Assembly (NCBI RefSeq): GCF_032854445.1
Contig: NC_088304.1
Location: 23,697,704 to 23,761,703 of the forward strand
Length of the DNA: 64,000 bases
From: Liolophura sinensis
Lineage: Eukaryota; Mollusca; Polyplacophora; Chitonida; Chitonidae
Reading direction: 5' to 3'
Shown one piece after another: positions 1 through 10,651 of this stretch (its first letter is position 1; each line of letters opens with the position of its first letter). The translations under genes were made by a program, and so were the position numbers. A model generated the notes under the pieces. It was given only the letters and a program-made list of their open reading frames with translations, was not told the DNA's origin and did no database searches.

Positions 1-55
1 AAACCCACGACCACCCGACCACCTTCCCACTTACGGCCGGGGAAGAACTAAAGTA
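1..55 (-). mobile_element. Family A SINE fragment at left edge
   Basis: Minus-strand internal segment (aaacccacgacca, then cttcccacttacggccgg) cut by the window edge. Confidence 0.7.
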
Positions 56-705
56 GGACGGCTGGTTTTTAACATCCGGTGAACTATACATGTAACGACA
101 GTGTCATCAAAAGTCAAGGAAACGCCCGTAATATTATTCTTGGTAGTTTTAAGTACTTTTATAGATTCTCTGTAGTCTTTATCTAACAATAGTATGACCT
201 TTATTAGACGTTCTATACATCTATAATGTATATACACACACTTTCAGTACTTTTTGTATGGTGATATACGGGTCCACATAATAGTGTTGTCTCATTATAC
301 ACAGATGCTTTGATATCCCAGACACTGAGTAATAAGGGTAAGCACGAAAAAAATTGGATTAAAATCAATAGGGTTGTGAATGGATAGCTATGGGGGGGGG
401 GGGGGTCAAGGACAAGGACCGAATAGTTTTATATAGTTTTAGATAAGATTAGCATTCTCAAGACTTAATAATATCTACCTTTTAACATTGCTTTATAAGG
501 TACAAAATATTATTTTTGCAGGGGGTGGGGAGAGGGCATACGTTATATATACAAGCTGAACATATTTGCAATTGCTATTTTCCACACGTGTTAGAATTGA
601 TGTTATAAAATATAGTTTCGAAGATAAACGAGACAAAATGCCTTACAACTGCATTCCTTTAAATTCTTACCTATTCTGATGGTATGTATCCGTATCTTGT
701 AAATT

Positions 706-810
706 CTTGCTCATGCTGGACTCCTCTCCGGTCGTACGTGGGAAGGTGTCTTCGGTTCCCACCGTAATGTTGTACAAGTGTAAAAAAACAATTAAATAAA
801 TAAATCATAA
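706..810 (+). mobile_element. Degenerate family A SINE, 3' half
   Basis: gctcatgctgg, then cgtacgtgggaaggt, then a short tail with aaataaataaat. Internal deletion between the middle and the 3' end. Confidence 0.65.
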
Positions 811-1221
811 CTTTGCTGATAACCATAATTGCTCTTGCATTTAACATAGAGATTGTTTTTCAAAAAGATTGTTTTCCCCTCATGAGTCATCAAATATTAA
901 TTGACAGTAAAGGCATTACATGATAAACAAATAGATCACGCCAGGCACTCACACTTTGGAACAACAATAAGAATAAGCAAAACTATTACTGCAATGCAAT
1001 ATAAAATCACAAATTGTGTTTTCCGTGTATTTTGTCGCTTAGGTTGTGCGACCTGAGGTGACGTGATTCACCGCAAAATCTTGCGACAAAAAGCTTTGGG
1101 ACGTTTTCCCTGTTCTCACATTCGCACGTTGTGATGCATCAAAAGCGAATTAAAGTTGATATTACATCACCAACGCATCCCCGTTTATCAAGTATAAATT
1201 TTGAAAACAATCTATAGGAAA

Positions 1222-1345
1222 AAAAAGTTGATACGAAAGGTGAAAATAAATGCGAAGGAGAAAAAGTTGATAGCAAAAACAGAAACAAATGTGAATGAGA
1301 AAACATCTCATGTGAAACTGGAAAGGTTGATAGAGAAGACGAAAT
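1222..1345 (+). repeat. Imperfect A-rich tandem repeat, about 50-bp unit
   Basis: The phrase aagttgatagcaaaaac and variants (agttgatacgaaagg, ggttgatagagaag) recurs about 2.5 times. The Lys/Glu-rich open frame here is explained by this composition. Confidence 0.4.
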
Positions 1346-1414
1346 GTGTAGCTGCACCTAACAAATTGTCTTCTTTCTTCCTGGGCGAGGAGATTTTCGT
1401 AGAGCGGCAAAAGC

Positions 1415-1545
1415 ACAAAGCCCCCTTGGGCTCTGTAAGGTTTCTTCCTACCATAATGATGCCCGCCGTCGTATAAGTGAAATGTTCTTGAATACGCCGT
1501 AAAATACCAATCAAATAAATAAATCAATCAAATAAATCAACAAAG
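1415..1545 (+). mobile_element. Family A SINE, 3' half
   Basis: Contains ccataatgatgcccgccg, tcgtataagtgaaatg, and a caatcaaataaataaa tail that is itself duplicated. Open frames across this copy are SINE-derived. Confidence 0.75.
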
Positions 1546-1730
1546 ACCAATCATTTATTCACCAACATGATGTAAAGTTACAGCTAAAACTAGTGTACAC
1601 ATACACGTTATCCAATGGTAAGTCATTACTGTAAGCCTACAGTAGATTTTACATTAAACATTAAATATTACATAAAGCGTATGTTTTTACTGATATTTGG
1701 TTAAAAAAAAGTTTTAAGAAGATACGTTTT

Positions 1731-1773
1731 AAGTCAGCAAGTCAGCAAGTCAGCAAGTCAGCAAGTCAGCAAG
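1731..1773 (+). repeat. Microsatellite, 8-bp unit (aagtcagc)
   Basis: About five perfect tandem copies of aagtcagc. Confidence 0.95.
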
Positions 1774-2305
1774 AGTATAATCATAGTAGCAATATGAATT
1801 TAAATACAAGGTTAACGTACGACCAGGTAAAAACCTAGGACAAATTGAGACGCACAAAACCAGCTATGACATCTTGAAATGTGGCGAGTTTGGCACACCT
1901 ATACCTTAGACTCACAGGTGGATCGTCATACGATATCGTCACAGTGTAAACGCTTGACGGAGCATTCCAACTGAACAGTGAACATCTATATCACGAAATC
2001 TCTTCATCATGGACATTACACAGGAGATCACAATGTGTTATACACTGCTGATGAAGACATTATGTAGACACTGCACGTGCACATCAGCATGCAGGCAACG
2101 TTATACAGATTACAAAGGCAATACTAGGCATATCTGCAATTTTTGAAAATAGGGAAAAGAGCAATAAACTGTGATAACATCAACGCCCCATAGGTGAAAA
2201 TGATCAAATTTTAATTTTTATGTATTTTCTGGTAGTTATAGAATATATGCGAATGATATCAGATTAAGAGGAACAAGACAGTTCAACTCGCTTGACATGC
2301 ATTGG

Positions 2306-3760
2306 AGGAGTTAGATAGCGATGCATGAAGCCATTAAGAGAAGATGCACTTAACGATGTGGAGCCAAATAGCAATGTATGAAGCCATTAAGTGTAGCGGC
2401 ACTTAACAACAAGTAGCAATGCATGAAGCCATTAAATGTAGCGGCACTTAACGACATGGAGCCAAATAGTGATGCATGAAGCCATTAAGTGTTGAGGCAT
2501 TTAACGACAAATAGCGATGTATAGAACCATTAAGAGAAGAGGCACTTAACGATGTGGAGCCAAATAGCGATGTATAAAGCCATTAAGTGTAGGGGCACTT
2601 AACAACAAATAGCAATGCATGAAGCCATTAAATGTAGCGGCACTTAACAATGTGGAGCCAAACAAATAGTGATGTATGAAGCCATTAAGTGTTGAGGCAC
2701 TTAACGACAAATACCGATGTAAGAAGCCATTAAATGTAGAGGTACTTAACGATGGGGAGCCAAATAGCGATGCATGAAGCCATTAAGTGTTGAGGCACTT
2801 AACGACAAATAGCGATGTATGAAGCCATTAAGTGCAGAGGCACTTAATTATGTGGAGCCAAATAGCGATGTATGAAACCATTAAGCTATTAAAAGTAGAG
2901 GCACTTAACAATGTGGAGCCAAATAGCGATGCTTGACGTCATTAAAGAATAAAGCCACTTAATGATGTGGAGCCAAAAAGCGATACTTGAAGCCATTAAG
3001 TGCAGAGGCACTTAATAACAAATAGCGATGTATGAAGCCATTAAGTACAGAGGCACTTAACAACAAATAGCGATGTATTAAGCTATTAAAAGTAGAGGCA
3101 CTTAACGATGTGGAGCCAAATAGAGATGTATGAAGCCAATAAGTGTATGGGGCACTTAACGACCTGGAGTCAAATAACGATGTATATGGCCATTTATCGA
3201 TTTACCACTTGGCGATATACATAGGTACTTAACAATGTGTAGAGGCACTTAACAATGTGGAGGCCACTTAGCAATGTACATAGTCACTTGGCGAGCACTT
3301 AACAATGTGGAGGCCACTTAGCAATGTACATAGTCACTTGGCGATGTGAAAAGCCACCTGGCGATGTACAGAGCCACTTATCCATGTACCGGTATGACGC
3401 AGCGGTCGCAGGGCAAAGCCACATGCAAAACTATAAGCACCTAATAGCGTCGCTGCTTAACAATGCATAGAAGCAGGCCGCGACGCATAGAGCCACTTAT
3501 CGATGTGTATGGTACCTACAGATAACATATGGAACCACTTCAAACAAAGCGTAAAACCACTTAGCGATGCATGTGAGGAACAATCTAGCGACGTATGGAG
3601 CCATTTAGCGAATTATGGAAACACCAAGCGATGTGTTGAAAGACCTAGAGATATAAAGGGCCATTTAGCGATGTATTGAGACATTTAGCGAATTATGTAG
3701 CCACTTAGCCATATGTTGAATGACCTATCGATGTATAGAGACATTTAGCGAATTATGGAA
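2306..3760 (+). repeat. Long degenerate satellite with hairpin-forming units
   Basis: About 1.45 kb of units of roughly 45-55 bp built from gatgcatgaagccattaag, a short spacer, gcacttaacgatgtgg and agccaaatag. Within each unit ttaagtg and cacttaa are complementary and 4-8 bases apart. A perfect duplication of about 54 bp occurs at 3243-3350. The right third (after 3170) decays into looser gccactt/gcgatgta units. Confidence 0.9.
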
Positions 3761-3989
3761 CCACATCCAACCAAATGACTTTGTATCCTTGAAATGACGT
3801 TGTCTGTATATATAAAACTTTCACTGAATGCAAAATCCAACCAGATGGCGCAAACTGAACTCGTTCACCATTGTATCGAATGATTTCAAAATGGAAAATG
3901 AAATCAGTGATCATAGATCATAATATATCTCCGTTGTTTATTTCGGAATATGTTACACTCATAAAATTAATCTTTTAATTTTAACGGAC

Positions 3990-4167
3990 AGTCTGAGTGA
4001 TTCTAGAATGTATTCTTTTATTATAACACAATATTCTGTCATATTCAAAATAATATCCTGATTTTAGTCTAATAGAATCTTCATGTTCAATTAATAGACT
4101 ATGTGTGACACATTTAACAAAACAATATGCTGCAATAACAGAGTACTCAGACAGAATCACTCAGACT
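3990..4167. mobile_element. MITE-like element 1, copy 1 (178 bp)
   Basis: The ends are inverted: agtctgagtgattct at the left, and the complement of agaatcactcagact at the right. The interior matches the copy at 32415-32590 (agaat-rich, with a shared aacagaat motif). It has no coding capacity. Confidence 0.75.
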
Positions 4168-4577
4168 TTCGGTTGAAATTAACAAATTGATTTTCTGTGT
4201 GTACATCAAATATTTCGGGCACATCCATTGCACAGTGGGTCTGTCATAGAAGACGTATGTACACATGAGTTTATATATAGGCCTGATTGTGAAGTGAAAC
4301 TACTTCTGCCACACGATGCTCACCCAGTTCTCTGATAAAGAAGCCCCAGTCGAGGCTCAAGGTGAGCTATTCACTGTTCGTAAATATACCGCTGTTTTGT
4401 TCTGGGTTTTTTTTTTGGGGGGGGGAAGGGAGGTAATTATAGCTGAACTATTATAATACACCTGATTCACCTGAAGATATGGTCGGCTTTTGTTTTTATT
4501 GCTTTTTAGCCACGCCCGTATATTAATAATCACTGTGATGAAAACGCCAATTCCAGTCAAGGCGGGCTGAAGTTACA

Positions 4578-4798
4578 CATTTATTTATTTACATGATTGG
4601 TGTTTTACGCCTCATTCAAGAATATTTCACTTATACGACGGCGACAAGTATTATGGTGTTAGGAAACTGGACAGAGCCTTTTTTCCATCCGCAGGTTATC
4701 AGAGGACCTTCCCACATACGGTAGCTTGCGCTGGACTTGAACTCACAATGAGTGGGTCCTGAGTCATTGTGTCGTGCTGGCTCACTAACCACCTGGGT
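4578..4798 (-). mobile_element. Family A SINE, nearly full length
   Basis: Tail atttatttatttac, then gattggtgttttacgcc and aagaatatttcacttatacg, through to the tRNA-like head (ctggacttgaactcacaatg). A hydrophobic open frame on the minus strand runs into its head. Confidence 0.8.
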
Positions 4799-4929
4799 TT
4801 CACATATACACTGCTCATTTGTATATCCAGATGTCGTCGTAATGACTATCAGATATCCACAAATACATATAAGAAATGCCGCAGGAAAAACCATCGTCCG
4901 TCTGATTACATCATTACATGAAATACAGC

Positions 4930-4942
4930 TGACCTTTGACCC
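4930..4942 (-). promoter_or_regulatory. DR1-type nuclear receptor half-site pair
   Basis: On the minus strand gggtcaaaggtca is two hexamers with a one-base spacer, matching the DR1 consensus bound by RXR heterodimers and HNF4. No nearby gene start is established, so function is unknown. Confidence 0.3.
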
Positions 4943-5865
4943 ATGCCTTATACACGAAATAAAGTTCATGCCACTGTCGGATATTTTTCTCTGTACATGA
5001 TACAAGAACATTTTTCTTATTAAACGCCGTTCGGTTTGGGGAATAAAGAAAACCATAGATCTTCGGGGTTTTTTTTAGCTTCGTTTTTTGATGGGCCGAC
5101 AGATTCGAACGAGCCTATTATCTTTCTCACCTTATAGTTATTTTATTTAAATTACACTGCCTATTCATATAACTGCTATAAATATTTTAGCCATTTTGAC
5201 TTTGTATGACTTCGACATCTTTGTTCAGGAGATAAAAGCGAGATAACGCCTAAGATAACACACCTGTCACCTGTGGTGTCAGAGGTTAGATGTTATGGAG
5301 TAAGTAAATAGCATGTAATAATCTGACACGGGTTAAAATGCACCTGTGTGGCCTAACGGATTATACCAGCAAATACATGTATGCGCCACACGCTGATAAC
5401 CGTAAAAGAAACAACATTAGATAAACCTTGACCTTCCCTCGGAGACCTCAGTAGTCTAGACTCGTCAACTAAATCTGACATCATATTATCGTGCACTGGT
5501 GGCTAAGACACAAGAAGCCAGCCTTCACATGTCTTTCAAACCGGTGTAAATTTATCACAGCAAAAGTTGTGAACATTTACCGAGAAAAATCCCATATAGC
5601 AGTTTCACGGATTTGAACCTTAAACAAGAAACCTATGTTTTATACACTACATTGTAAATATTAAAGTGTTTCATTTATAAACACATTTCTATTACAGTTT
5701 ATAAACTTTGTTTATTTATAAGGACTATGGTTTGCAATAAAAGAAAAGTGTTTAGTACAGTAAACACATGAAATGTTCACACAGCACTGTGGTGGATATT
5801 TCAGTAAACGCAAGTAATCCGGTAAACATGACTGTGTTATGACCTGTAAAAGGCCGATAAACCTG

Positions 5866-6700
5866 TAATAGTGTCTCCTATCGTAAGTGTCACATAGTAA
5901 ACATGTGACATGTCCACATAGCAAATATCACATGTCAAATATTACACAGAATAAATATGTGACATGTTCACATAACAAATATCACAGGTCAAATATTACA
6001 CAGTATAAACACGTGACATGTTCACATAACAAATATCACAGGACAAATGTTACATAGTATAAAAATGTGACATGTTCACACAGCAAATATCACACGTCAA
6101 ATCTTAGATAGTATAAACATGTGACATGTTCACATAACAAATATCACAAGTCAAATGTTACACAGTATAAACATTTGACATGTTCACATAGCAAATAGCA
6201 CACGTCACATGTTACACAGTATAAACATTTGACATGTTCACATAGCAAATATCACAAGACAAATGTTACACAGTATAAACATGCAACATGTTCACATAGC
6301 AAATATCACAGGTCAAATGTTACGTCGTAAAAATATGACATGTTCACATAGCAAATATCACAGGTCAAATGTTACATAGTATAAACATGTGACATGTTCA
6401 CATAGCAAATATCACACGTCAAATGTTACATAGTATAAAAATGTGACATGTTCACATAACAAATATCGCAGAGTCAAATGTTACATAGTATAAAAATGTG
6501 ACATGTTCACATAACAAATATCGTAGAGTCAAATGTTACATAGTATAAAAATATGACATGTTCACATAGCAAATATCACAAGTCAAATGTTACATAGTAT
6601 AAAAATGTGACATGTTCACATAGCAAATATCACAGGTCAAATGTTACATGGTATAAACATGTGACATGTTTACATAGCAAACGTAACAAGTAATAAATAT
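5866..6700 (+). repeat. Satellite, about 54-bp unit, about 15 copies, with internal dyad
   Basis: The unit includes catagcaaatatcacaggtc, aaatgttacatagtataa and acatgtgacatgttca. The dyad aacatgtgacatgtt recurs in most units. The array ends about 470 bp upstream of the TATA box at 7174. Confidence 0.95.
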
Positions 6701-7173
6701 CATAGTATGACACAATGTGGTAATCGTCTATTACCATGCTAGATTTTTGGCAACTCTAATGTGTACACCATCCGTGGACGAATTCTTGAGAAAAAAATCT
6801 TTTAGTACCCTAAATGCTTTACTCACAAAGTAACTGCATTTACATTTAGAAAGTGTCAGTGAAGACAAAAAGATAAAGTTATCTATTGATCACTTCAGTC
6901 ATCATTACTTTGCTGAATAATTACCGATACATCGCTTTATCAACATCTCTCGGGTCATCCTTAAACAATTTCTTTTTGTTTTTCAAATGCGCGACAAATT
7001 ATAACATCTGGAATGGTCTATTGATTGGTATTTTTTTCAGAAAGAATTCTATTCGCTATAACATTCCCAGCAGATGTGATACGATAAATGGCATCTACAC
7101 GAGTTCGTCAGATAACAATTACTCGTAAATTTAATTAGGAAAAGATCAGATAAGAGAAAAATGTCGAAGGGGC

Positions 7174-7180
7174 TATATAA
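7174..7180 (+). promoter_or_regulatory. TATA box of secreted Pro-rich protein gene
   Basis: A canonical tatataa lies in the context ggctatataagcg. About 30 bases downstream, near 7204, is a plausible start site, followed by a perfect gtaagt donor at 7248. The box, short leader, donor and downstream signal-peptide exon together make this a good core promoter. The start site itself is inferred from spacing only. Confidence 0.65.
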
Positions 7181-7203
7181 GCGAGTACCATTAAGTTTGA
7201 TGC

Positions 7204-7247
7204 ACAGATCATCGGCTGAACAGCATCGGTGAGATACTACTGAGGCG
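7204..7247 (+). other. Non-coding first exon (5' UTR) of secreted Pro-rich protein gene
   Basis: This is a leader of about 44 nt between the inferred start site (about 30 bases after tatataa) and a perfect gtaagt donor at 7248-7253. It has no start codon in frame with the downstream exon. A weaker donor, gtgaga at 7229, is an alternative. The inferred intron 1 (7248-8967) carries a complete family A SINE and two SINE fragments. Transcript data would be needed to fix the ends. Confidence 0.5.
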
Positions 7248-7565
7248 GTAAGTATTACGGTCATAGAATTATCATAACTGCATTTTCTTTTCCTCTGATA
7301 CTTTTTAACTCCTAGTGCTAAGGGGCGTGCAATTTGCTGCTACTTAAACATTTTAATGATCAGTTACAATAAATCCCAAGGTATTTTGACAGGAGGCCGA
7401 ATTTCACTAATTAGGCTTTATGCTATTATGACCATTATCACCCCCATGTTACTCTCTACACTGTAAGTCTTTTATTATGATGTAAGAAGGCAGAGTGGCT
7501 TGGAAGTGACTTAAGGTATTAAGTAATGTCCCAGTCCCATGATTTTGTTCAAGTGTGTCTTGTGA

Positions 7566-7756
7566 TTTATGTATTTATTTGACTGGTATTTTACGCAATG
7601 CTGTAGAATATCTCACTTATACGACGGCGACTAACGTTGGACTAACGGGCGAAGTCGGGGTGGGGAAGGGGTTGGCCTCGGGGAAACCCACGACCATTCT
7701 CCCGTTCGACAGGAGAGGACTTCAACTCACTGGTGAGATGCTCCTGGAGTCAGATA
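7566..7756 (-). mobile_element. Family A SINE, degenerate
   Basis: atttatttgactggtatttt, then tatacgacggcgac and gggaaacccacgacca, ending gagatgctcctggagtca. Lies in intron 1 of the Pro-rich protein gene. Confidence 0.75.
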
Positions 7757-7897
7757 TGTTTGAGTACGACGTAAATCTCCAATCGTAGATAAATAAATAA
7801 ATATTTTAAGTCTTAGCTCCAATGTACAATGTATAACTGCAGACACAGTGGGATAGATAGGCGAAACCATGCATAGCCGGGCTGATAATTGATATGA

Positions 7898-7985
7898 AAA
7901 TCACCAATGCGGTCGCTGTGAGTTCAAGCCCAGTTCATACTGATTTCTTGCCCAGCCGTCCGTGAGAAGGTCTGTCAGCTCGGTG
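7898..7985 (+). mobile_element. Family A SINE head fragment
   Basis: caccaatgcggtcgctgtga, then gttcaagcccagttc (B-box region) and cgtgagaaggtctg. Confidence 0.65.
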
Positions 7986-8226
7986 GGCAAATTATTGCAG
8001 TCTTAACATATGTAGACATATGTTCTGTTAACGACTTTTTGAACAAATGTGGATATTTTTCATTTTTAATCACCCTCGTGTTACTATGGTGAGTGCAAAT
8101 ATTGTACTGAGAGATGGAGTCTATATGTAATTTGTTCCTAGGTTATGACGCCCTATCTCAGTACAATAATGTCTTCCTATGCAGCTGTATATTATATAAA
8201 GCTAGATAAGAGGTAATTGTATTATA

Positions 8227-8496
8227 TTTATTTATTTATTTATTTGATTGGTGTTTTACGCCGTACTCAAGAATATTTCACTTATACGACGGCGGCCAAC
8301 ATTATGGTGGGTGGAAACCGGGCACAGCCCGGGGGAAACCCACGACCATCCGCAGGTTGCTGCAAGACCTTCCCACTTACGGCCGGAGAGGAAGCCAGCA
8401 TGAGCTGGACTTGAACTCACAGCGACCGCATTCGTGAGAGGCTCCTGGGTCATTACGCTGCGCTAGCGCGCTAACCGACTGAGCCACGGAGGCCCC
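8227..8496 (-). mobile_element. Family A SINE, full length with target-site duplication
   Basis: A complete copy from the (atttattt)n tail to the tRNA-like head (gctaaccgactgagccacgg on the plus strand). It is flanked by aattgtattata (8215-8226) and aattttattata (8497-8508), a 12-base duplication with one mismatch. It sits in intron 1 of the Pro-rich protein gene. Confidence 0.95.
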
Positions 8497-8967
8497 AATT
8501 TTATTATAATGCACCTGTCGAACATGACAGCACTTTTACCTAATTATGCTTAATTATCAAACCATGGTGGCAGTGGGTGGGGGGTGTAAGTTCCCAGTAT
8601 TTAACAGCTTACCTGAACATTTAGAAGAAAAATCCTTGAAATTGACAAAAGGCCGGGTTTCACCGGTTAAGTTGTAACCATTTGCCAACAATCACATTGT
8701 CGTCACTGCTCTGGTTTCACTATCTATACTGTAGTCTGTTCTTTTCATAGGACACACATCAGAGGGCATGATGGGCTTACACATATCTAAGATGATCTTT
8801 ATTCCGTCTTATCATCAATAATTATCTTAAACGAAACCAATGACCAAGTCAGGGAGTGAAAACAAAGACTATGCTTCAGCGGTTAAAGACATCTCGCATC
8901 ACCGATAACGCTTGTATGTTTGTGTCAGAAAAATTGTTTTTTCTTTAGTTTCTCTATATGTCTTCAG

Positions 8968-9082
8968 ATCGAAAAGTTGATAATGACGACAATGACAGGG
9001 GCATATGTCCTTGCCTTTATTTGGTTATCAACACTATGTGGGGGCTCCGACGCTTACACCCTGCACAGGACGGCAAAGCGAA
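8968..9082 (+). CDS. Signal-peptide exon of a secreted Pro-rich protein (exon 2)
   Basis: A pyrimidine-rich tract ends in tcttcag at 8961-8967, opening the exon. The ATG is at 8983 and encodes 33 residues, beginning MTTMTGAYVL, with a hydrophobic core (residues 7-18) and small residues (CGGSDA, 19-24) suited to signal peptidase cleavage. A short spacer ends in the dibasic pair KR (residues 32-33), a likely prohormone-convertase-type site. The exon ends in phase 1 at cga a|gtaagt (9082/9083), and the next exon's first two bases complete a Ser codon. The ATG at 8983 was chosen because it precedes the hydrophobic core; a second Met at residue 4 is possible. The protein should enter the secretory pathway. 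The family is not recognised. Confidence 0.75.
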
Positions 9083-9164
9083 GTAAGTTGAGTTAAACAG
9101 AGAATCGTGATTAAGTTCAGGAACTAAATGGCTTATTTCTTTTCCACATACACCAGAAGAGTAT

Positions 9165-9312
9165 GTATGTACGCTTGGGTTTTAACATCAATTTTTCAGT
9201 CATATGACGTCTTGGAATCATGAGGTGTGTGTACATATACTGTGCCTTCTTTTGACAAGCTGCGTCCATGCCGCCAAAGTGTTGCCGCCACTGACGTATG
9301 ACACAAGAGGCC
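9165..9312 (-). mobile_element. Family B SINE, 3' part
   Basis: Tail gtatgtatgtacgcttgggt, then tttttcagtcatatgacg and gtccatgccgccaaagtg. Lies in intron 2 of the Pro-rich protein gene. Confidence 0.75.
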
Positions 9313-9559
9313 TTTTAGCAGAGTGAAACTCATGCGCAGGAACGAATAAAAGGGAACTCGTAGCTTTTTTGGGCTTTATAAATTAATTGCTTGACGAAGT
9401 TATTAAGTGCAACAATTCAGATCAAGTACCGAAAAATAAGTTTTATTCATAGTACTCACGTTCGGCCAGTTCTATAATACTTAACCAAGGATGCGTCTGA
9501 GGTATGTGTTATGTTACCAATAACCAGTTATGCCCACTCTACTTCCAAAGACAGAACCT

Positions 9560-9725
9560 TTTCGACTGCCTGTTTCTTACCATCGCTCTCCGACTAATGG
9601 TCTCCGGAAGGTCGTTGGGTTTCTCCGCCAGGCCACTCCGGTTTCCTTCATCAAAACAAGTGAAACATTCTTGAGCATGACGGTAAACAACCATCAGATA
9701 AATAATTATATAAATAAACAAATAT
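9560..9725 (+). mobile_element. Degenerate family A SINE abutting an exon
   Basis: Decayed 3' half: gtcgttgggtttctccgcc, ccactccggtttcct, aagtgaaacattcttgagca, then aaataaacaaa. The tail ends about 12 bases before the exon 3 acceptor at 9737. Confidence 0.6.
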
Positions 9726-9737
9726 TTTGTTTAACAG

Positions 9738-10651
9738 GTGCTCACGTTGCCCCAAGGGGCTGGCATTATTACAGGTACAATGCACCTGGTTACGAACCCG
9801 TAACAGATTATGACAGTCCCAGGAATCTTGGCACCGTTGAGTTTCCCCGAAATTCACCCACCTTGAACGTTAGGGCACCGGTCCGCACAGTTCCGGCGGG
9901 TCCGAATGTGGTTGTAACTGACGAGGAACCACGACCTACAAACCCAGCTGCAACTAACCCAGCGAGGAACCTGCCGGATATGGGACGGCCTCTGGATCCC
10001 ACAATGGCCCCAACAGCGTCTAATTCCAACCCGTCAAATAGTTCAGGCCGTAGGAACCCTGCGAACGTTGTGCCCCAGGAGCAGCTCAATTCGCCGACCA
10101 TGGTGGCGCCGGGCACCCCGCAATCGGCCCTTGTTGTAAATAGGGGAAGCCAGGTGAATATTCCTCTGACGAGACCTCAGTCCGGCGCCCAATCTTTTGT
10201 TCCAGCTGCCTCCCGCAATCATGGAGAGGGCAGTCTCGGTTATAGCGGCCACTCCTTTGTTCCGAGAGCCCCACACAGTCATGGAGTTGCAAATCCGGGT
10301 TATGCTGGCCAGGCCTTTGTCCCTGGCGGACGGAGAGTGGCCATCCCTGCAGTCGTACCGAACCACCATCACCACGGTTCCAACCCAACCATCATCCAGG
10401 TTCCCAGCTACATCCCAGTCAACCCTACCGGACCGATAATCATTAACCCTCCGGCTCAACCCACAGAGCGAGAACCAAACCGAGAGACACCAGCGCCCAT
10501 ACCCCTTGACCCACGACCACTGGCAGCTGACGATAACGGCACACCCTTGACAGCCTTGATAACCCTTTTACAGCAAATATTTGGGATCCAGAACCCCCAG
10601 GGGGTAACGGGGTCAGGTAGCAGCGAGGAGAACGGGGGCAGTAGCGATTAG
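9738..10651 (+). CDS. Main exon of a secreted Pro/Asn/Ser-rich protein (exon 3)
   Basis: The acceptor tttaacag ends at 9737 and the first bases gt complete the split Ser codon from 9082. The reading frame then runs 303 codons to TAG at 10649, giving a precursor of about 337 residues. An alternative cag at 9772-9774 would shift the frame and stop early, which supports 9737. The protein starts with an aromatic stretch (GWHYYRYNAPGY), then becomes rich in Pro, Asn, Ser and Arg. It has about three imperfect 20-22-residue repeats containing SFVP/AFVP (about residues 182-235), a His cluster NHHHHG (242-247), a hydrophobic helix-like stretch LTALITLLQQIFG (304-316) and a Gly/Ser/acidic tail. No Cys is seen after the signal peptide and no catalytic domain is visible. 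GC content is clearly higher than in the flanks. Low-complexity secreted proteins of this kind include matrix, mucus and adhesive proteins in molluscs, but that role is only a guess. Confidence 0.75.

Larger units (their letters stand above)
4168..5865. other. Intergenic stretch, apart from the SINE and DR1 listed
   Basis: AT-rich sequence with a poly-T/poly-G run near 4409-4428. A minus-strand open frame at 4892 begins with a hydrophobic segment (MVFPAAFLICICGYLIVITT) but lacks a clear promoter or splice pattern. Nothing else recognised. Confidence 0.4.

Noticed and set aside
10043-10459. Minus-strand frames opposite the Pro-rich exon
   Set aside because: Shadows of the GC-richer plus-strand coding exon, which has the signal peptide, splice phase and protein-like repeats.
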